Shown here: positions 60,271 through 64,000 of the stretch, piece by piece
Position numbering within the stretch: the stretch's first letter is position 1
Layout of the letters: each line of letters begins with the position of its first letter
From: Paenibacillus riograndensis SBR5
GTDB lineage: Bacteria > Bacillota > Bacilli > Paenibacillales > Paenibacillaceae
Reading direction: 5' to 3'
DNA: 64,000 bases
Assembly (NCBI RefSeq): GCF_000981585.1
Contig: NZ_LN831776.1
Location: 1,255,001 to 1,319,000 of the forward strand
The notes under the pieces: generated by a model
The model's input: only the letters and a program-made list of their open reading frames with translations
The model's database searches: none
What the model was told of the DNA's origin: nothing
Position numbers and translations under genes: made by a program

Positions 60271-61245
60271 TCAGATCTGAATCAGCAGCAGAATAATGGA
60301 AGACAGCGACAGGCAGACGCTGGCCAGGTACAGCACGGCAACGACCTGCTTTTGGTTCAGGCCGGCCTTGAGCAGGCGGTAATGGACCTGGGTCGCATCA
60401 GCCTGATAAATGGATTTGCCTTGCACAAACCGTTTGATGACGACAAACAAATTGTCGAAGATCGGCACGCCGAGCGCGAGAATCGGGATGAACAGGGACA
60501 GCACCGTCGCCTGCTTGAACGCCCCGTCCAGCGCGATTACGGCCAGAATGTAGCCTAGAAAGGTGGCGCCTGCGTCACCCATGAAGATTTTGGCCGGAGC
60601 TTTGTTGTAGCGCAGGTAAGCAATAGTGACGCCCACCAGAGTGATCGCCATCATGGCCGAGGCAGATTGTCCCTTCGCCAAAGCTACCACGAACAGCGTC
60701 ATGGCGGAGATAGCCGTCAGGCCGCCAGCCAGACCATCCATGCCGTCCGAGAAATTAATTACGGTAGTCACACCGAAAATCCATAGAATAGTCAGCACAA
60801 ATTGCAGGATCACCGGCAGCGAGATATAATCGCCGGAGAAGGGGTTGAAGAATCCGGTGAAGGCATTCCCCGACAGAAAGACCAGAATCGCCGCCGCGAT
60901 CTGAACGATAAATTTTGGCAGTGCCGGGAAGTCCTTGCCTTTGGTTTTGTACCAGTCATCGATCGTGCCTATGGTCAGCAGGAGCACACCGCCAATGAAC
61001 AAGGCGAGAGTACCCAGTGAGAAATCGCGGGTGAACAGCAGGTATGTAATAAAAAATCCGATAAATATAGCATAGCTGGCTGTCAGCGGAATGGGCTCCC
61101 TATGTATTTTGCGCTCCACATCCTTCCGGGGCTTGTCCACAAAATCAAGCCGGAATGCGAGCCTGCCAAGCGGGGGAATCAGCAAATAGACAATGCAAAA
61201 GGACACCAGAAACGCCAGAACATAAAAAATGACAATCACCGCCAT
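60271..61245 (-). CDS. MraY/WecA/TagO-family glycosyl-phosphate transferase, divergent
   Basis: A 324-residue protein with about ten membrane segments. It carries DKPRKDVERKIHREPIP, the DD pair in GTIDDWYKTKG, NFSDGMDGLAGG, and NKAPAKIFMGDAGATFLG: the family's catalytic and metal-binding loops. It would move a sugar-1-phosphate (GlcNAc in TagO/WecA) from UDP onto undecaprenyl phosphate. The C-terminal loop that usually reads H-x-H-H-R-L is QVHYRLLKAG here, so two of three histidines are replaced. It may use another sugar or be a paralogue. The ribosome site before ATG 61245 is weak. Confidence 0.8.
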   Translation of the reverse strand: MAVIVIFYVLAFLVSFCIVYLLIPPLGRLAFRLDFVDKPRKDVERKIHREPIPLTASYAIFIGFFITYLLFTRDFSLGTLALFIGGVLLLTIGTIDDWYKTKGKDFPALPKFIVQIAAAILVFLSGNAFTGFFNPFSGDYISLPVILQFVLTILWIFGVTTVINFSDGMDGLAGGLTAISAMTLFVVALAKGQSASAMMAITLVGVTIAYLRYNKAPAKIFMGDAGATFLGYILAVIALDGAFKQATVLSLFIPILALGVPIFDNLFVVIKRFVQGKSIYQADATQVHYRLLKAGLNQKQVVAVLYLASVCLSLSSIILLLIQI

Positions 61246-61331
61246 TACTTTTTTTGAAAAGGCCTGTCTGAATTATATCGCAAATGGCTGCTGCTTGTCG
61301 ACGAAACGCGAAATTGGAGGGAAATAGAAAG

Positions 61332-62015
61332 ATGAAATATGAGGTCATTTTATTTGATGCCGATGATACCTTGTTTGACTACAGGATGGCTGAGAGCAGG
61401 GCGCTGTACAATGCTTTTGCCCATTTTGGCCTGCCGACGGGTGCTGAGGATTATGCTGCGAGCTATAAAGAAATCAACGCGGCGCTATGGAAGGATCTGG
61501 AACAGGGGCGGACCACCTCTGCCGTGCTGCGGGTCGAGCGGTTCAACCGGCTGTTTGCCGCGCACAAGCTGGACCTGAGCCCTGAGGCATTCAGTGAAGC
61601 ATATCTGAAGTTTCTGGGGGAAGGGACGTTCCTTATTCAGGGAGCGGTAGAGCTGTGCCGGGAGCTGGCCGGGTGCAGGCTTGCGATTATTACCAATGGA
61701 ATCAAGGATGTGCAGCTGTCCAGAATCCAGGGCTCTCCGCTGAGCAGCACCTTTGAGCAGATCATTATTTCCGAAGAGGCCGGGTGTCAGAAGCCGGAGC
61801 GGGGGATTTTTGATTATGCTTTTGCCAAGCTGGGAATCTCTGACCGGAGCAAAGTGCTGATCGTCGGTGATTCGCTGACCTCTGATATCCAGGGGGGAAT
61901 CAATTACGGAATTGATACGTGCTGGTTCAACCCGCTGGGCAAGGAAGGCGCTCCGGGCATTCATCCGACCTATGAGATAAGGGAGCTGTCCGAGCTTCTG
62001 GAAATTACCCGCTGA
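61332..62015 (+). CDS. HAD-family phosphatase, YjjG-like nucleotidase
   Basis: A 227-residue HAD hydrolase: motif I DADDT (Asp nucleophile), motif II IITNG, Lys in QKPERGIFDYAF and motif IV GDSLTSDI. A helical C1 cap lies between. The sequence resembles YjjG/YfnB-type pyrimidine nucleotidases, which clear non-canonical nucleotides. GGAGGG lies about ten bases before ATG. Confidence 0.88.
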   Translation: MKYEVILFDADDTLFDYRMAESRALYNAFAHFGLPTGAEDYAASYKEINAALWKDLEQGRTTSAVLRVERFNRLFAAHKLDLSPEAFSEAYLKFLGEGTFLIQGAVELCRELAGCRLAIITNGIKDVQLSRIQGSPLSSTFEQIIISEEAGCQKPERGIFDYAFAKLGISDRSKVLIVGDSLTSDIQGGINYGIDTCWFNPLGKEGAPGIHPTYEIRELSELLEITR

Positions 62016-62122
62016 TGCACTGACTTAACACCCCCGGCGGGTTGAAAACTTTCTCTCGTGTTAAATATATTAAGATGACTTCTCATTCTCCATCATCAAA
62101 TATAGACAGGGAGAGGATTCTA

Positions 62123-62791
62123 TTGAAGAAAAAATGGCTGATTGCCGCCGTTGCCGCGGGCATGACGATAACCGGCTCGGCAGGTGTATATGCGGGAGCG
62201 AAGCTGGAGCAGATCAAAGCCTATCTGAACCACAGCATCGGTGTGGTCGTGGATGGCACCCCTTATTGGCTGAAGGATGGCAACGGTAAAACATTAACGC
62301 CTATCACCTACGAAGGCATCACCTATCTGCCGGTCCGTTCGGTCGCCGGTGCCCTGAAGGTGCCGATTACTTACGATGCCGCGAACTATAAAGTGAGAAT
62401 TGGCAAAGGTTCGGAAACCGGCGGAACCCCGGGAACGGGTGCCGGGACTGCTGCCCCTCCGGTGGAGAGCACCGAACGGCCGGTTAATCTGCCGAAGGAT
62501 TTTCCGATTCCGGCGGATGCCATCATTGCAACTACACTGGATACGGATGCAGATGGAGTGAAGAAGGCGGCCTTTACCTACTCCACACAGGAAGCTCTGG
62601 AAACCATGGGGTTTGTGTACAGTGAATATGTGCGGATTAAGAGGCTGGACAATGCTTCTCAGACAGTGAGTGCCAGCACGGTCAAAATCTCCGGCCGGCT
62701 GGGCGGGACAAGCCCGCTGTCCATCACCGGCAAGGCCTCAACCGCCCGTCCGGGCTTCAATATCTTCACCATAACGTTCTCGGAGAGCTGA
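62123..62791 (+). CDS. exported stalk-domain protein
   Basis: A 222-residue exported protein. TTG 62123 is taken as start since GGGAGAGG precedes it and the signal peptide KKKWLIAAVAAGMTITGSAGVYAGA follows directly; an ATG at 62042 gives an unlikely extension. A copper-amine-oxidase-N-like stalk domain (GITYLPVRSVAGALKVPITYDAANYKVRIG) spans about 40-110. A Gly/Thr linker and a mixed 100-residue C-terminal region follow. Function unknown, at the cell surface. Confidence 0.75.
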   Translation: MKKKWLIAAVAAGMTITGSAGVYAGAKLEQIKAYLNHSIGVVVDGTPYWLKDGNGKTLTPITYEGITYLPVRSVAGALKVPITYDAANYKVRIGKGSETGGTPGTGAGTAAPPVESTERPVNLPKDFPIPADAIIATTLDTDADGVKKAAFTYSTQEALETMGFVYSEYVRIKRLDNASQTVSASTVKISGRLGGTSPLSITGKASTARPGFNIFTITFSES

Positions 62792-62812
62792 TTCATCTAT
62801 TTTTGGCAAAAA

Positions 62813-62852
62813 AACAGCTGCGCCTTCTGAAGGCTGCAGCTGTCTTAAATTT
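62813..62852 (+). terminator. terminator of the stalk-domain gene
   Basis: ACAGCTGC..GCCTTC pairs with GAAGGC..GCAGCTGT, then a T-rich tail. An A tract on the left may allow weak action in reverse. Confidence 0.75.
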
Positions 62853-62968
62853 TCACTGTTTTTACTGAGCGCAGTAACAGAAACTGCCTCTTGCTGAGGA
62901 CAGCGAAGCCGATTTCGCTTGCACCAGGGTCATTGCTAGCCCCCGGCAAAGGATAGAGACAGAAGCTG

Positions 62969-63952
62969 TTATCCCTGCTGCCGGGTATCCAACGGCTTCA
63001 GGTGCGCCTCGATCTGCGGACGTTTATCCTCGAGGAAGGGCGGCAGGGCCAGGGATTCGCCCAGATGCTCAATATCCTCATCGGTGGCGAAGCCCGGACC
63101 GTCCGTAGCCAGCTCGAACAGGATTCCGCTTGGCTCGCGGAAGTATAGAGACCGGAAATAGAAACGGTCCACAAATCCCGAGTTCGGCAGTGAATAGCTG
63201 CTGATTCGCCCGATCCACTGCTTCAGCTCTTCTTCGTTGTCTACGCGGAAGGCGACATGATGCACACCGCCGCGTCCAAGCCGTTCCTGCGGCAGATCTG
63301 TGCGTTCTTCCAGATGGAGCTCCGCGCCGGAGCCGCCTTCGCCGGTTTCGAACACGATGACATCCGGCTGGCCTGCTACAAGGGAAGGATAGGTGCTTTT
63401 GCGGCGGAAGCCAAGCAGCTCCACAAGCACCTTGGCAGAAGACTCGGCAGCCGGAACGGTCAAATGGACCGGACCCAGTCCGAGGATGCCGTATGCCGCC
63501 GGAACCGGGCTTTTGTCCCAGGGCTTGCCGCCTGCGACACCCTGGTTGTGCTCATCCGATACAAGAATCAGGCGCTGTCCCTCATGATCCCGGAAAGCCA
63601 GCGTCTTGCGGCCGCCGCGGTCCTGAATCTCATCATGCTCCACCTGGAATTCCGCCAGCCGCTGTGTCCAGTACTCCAGCGCCTTGTCGTCAGGCACACG
63701 GAGCGACAGCGCGGAAATGCTGTTATTGCCGTCACGGTTGCGGCCTGCGTTCGGAATCTCGAAGAAGGTGACCTCAGTCCCGGGATTGCCTGCCTCGTCC
63801 CCATAGAACAGATGGTAGACGGAGACATCGTCCTGGTTCACTGTTTTTTTGATCAGCCGCAGTCCGAGCACCTCGGTGTAGAACTTGAAGTTCTCCGGGG
63901 CTCTGGCTGTAAGAGCCGATACATGGTGTAGTCCTTTTAATGTTAAACTCAT
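62969..63952 (-). CDS. ring-cleaving dioxygenase, MhqO/MhqA type
   Basis: A 327-residue protein with two vicinal-oxygen-chelate (glyoxalase-like) halves: LKGLHHVSALTARAPENFKFYTEVLGLRLIKKTVNQDD (His ligand) and RGGVHHVAFRVDNEEELKQW. A Glu ligand is expected in EPSGILFELATDGPGF. It matches the Firmicute family induced by quinones (MhqA/MhqO). AAGGAGG lies seven bases before ATG 63952. It likely opens hydroquinone-type rings for detoxification. Confidence 0.9.
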   Translation of the reverse strand: MSLTLKGLHHVSALTARAPENFKFYTEVLGLRLIKKTVNQDDVSVYHLFYGDEAGNPGTEVTFFEIPNAGRNRDGNNSISALSLRVPDDKALEYWTQRLAEFQVEHDEIQDRGGRKTLAFRDHEGQRLILVSDEHNQGVAGGKPWDKSPVPAAYGILGLGPVHLTVPAAESSAKVLVELLGFRRKSTYPSLVAGQPDVIVFETGEGGSGAELHLEERTDLPQERLGRGGVHHVAFRVDNEEELKQWIGRISSYSLPNSGFVDRFYFRSLYFREPSGILFELATDGPGFATDEDIEHLGESLALPPFLEDKRPQIEAHLKPLDTRQQG

Positions 63953-64000
63953 AATAGTTCCTCCTTGAAGTTTGCTGTACACTGCTTCAGTAAGACTGCA

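Overview
The window looks like a chromosomal segment of a Gram-positive spore-former of the Paenibacillus type. The reasons are family content rather than any marker gene: YesM-type sensor kinase and LplB/YtcP-type sugar permeases, SLH-domain and copper-amine-oxidase-like 'stalk' surface proteins, a quinol oxidase qoxABCD operon, strong AGGAGG-type ribosome binding sites, and about 50-55% GC. No rRNA, tRNA, CRISPR or integrase was seen.

Layout. 1-2780: start of a sensor kinase (cut by the window edge), divergent from two sugar ABC permeases with a terminator straight after them. 3352-21916: a large locus of unusual signalling genes. On the minus strand are a membrane-anchored repeat protein, a zinc-ribbon membrane protein and a 50-residue membrane peptide. 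On the plus strand are an exported vWA protein, a 1129-residue tubulin-like protein, an 811-residue coiled-coil protein, a multi-pass vWA protein, a small beta-rich protein, a zinc-ribbon GTPase and a 1037-residue GTPase-associated membrane protein. This is the best candidate for an undescribed NTP-dependent system. 21917-23380: three repeat arrays.

23384-33777: a cobalamin riboswitch with terminator, then a 1538-residue surface protein. That protein has two terpenoid-cyclase-like helical barrels, three DUF4430 (transcobalamin C-terminal-like) domains and three SLH domains. A DUF4430 lipoprotein and a complete ECF transporter (T, fused AA, S) follow. Together they read as a vitamin B12 capture-and-import route resembling animal intrinsic factor in domain make-up. 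34188-40624: a chemoreceptor lacking its kinase-control tip, then a PadR / HAAS / DUF4097 / ABC exporter operon. 41218-46877: qoxDCBA (minus) and a polysaccharide deacetylase. 47187-53209: a TetR/MFS pair with clear operators and a GntR (YtrA)-type ABC operon.

53245-59730: an RNA-repair island. It has a promoter, a 45-codon ORF and an intrinsic terminator, then a nucleotidyltransferase, Hen1, Pnkp, a KptA/Tpt1 2'-phosphotransferase and a Mug-like uracil glycosylase. 60271-63952: a TagO/WecA-like transferase with a changed C-terminal His motif, a HAD phosphatase, a stalk-domain protein and a ring-cleaving dioxygenase.

The intergenic DNA carries a striking pattern. Eight sites hold four short palindromic motifs spaced about 51-64-51 bp centre to centre, the outer two pairs facing each other. 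The motif sequences fall into at least three unrelated families, but the spacing is nearly constant. Two further arrays (10 and 6 hairpins) and a two-copy array also use a period of exactly 51 bp. I do not recognise this as a named element.
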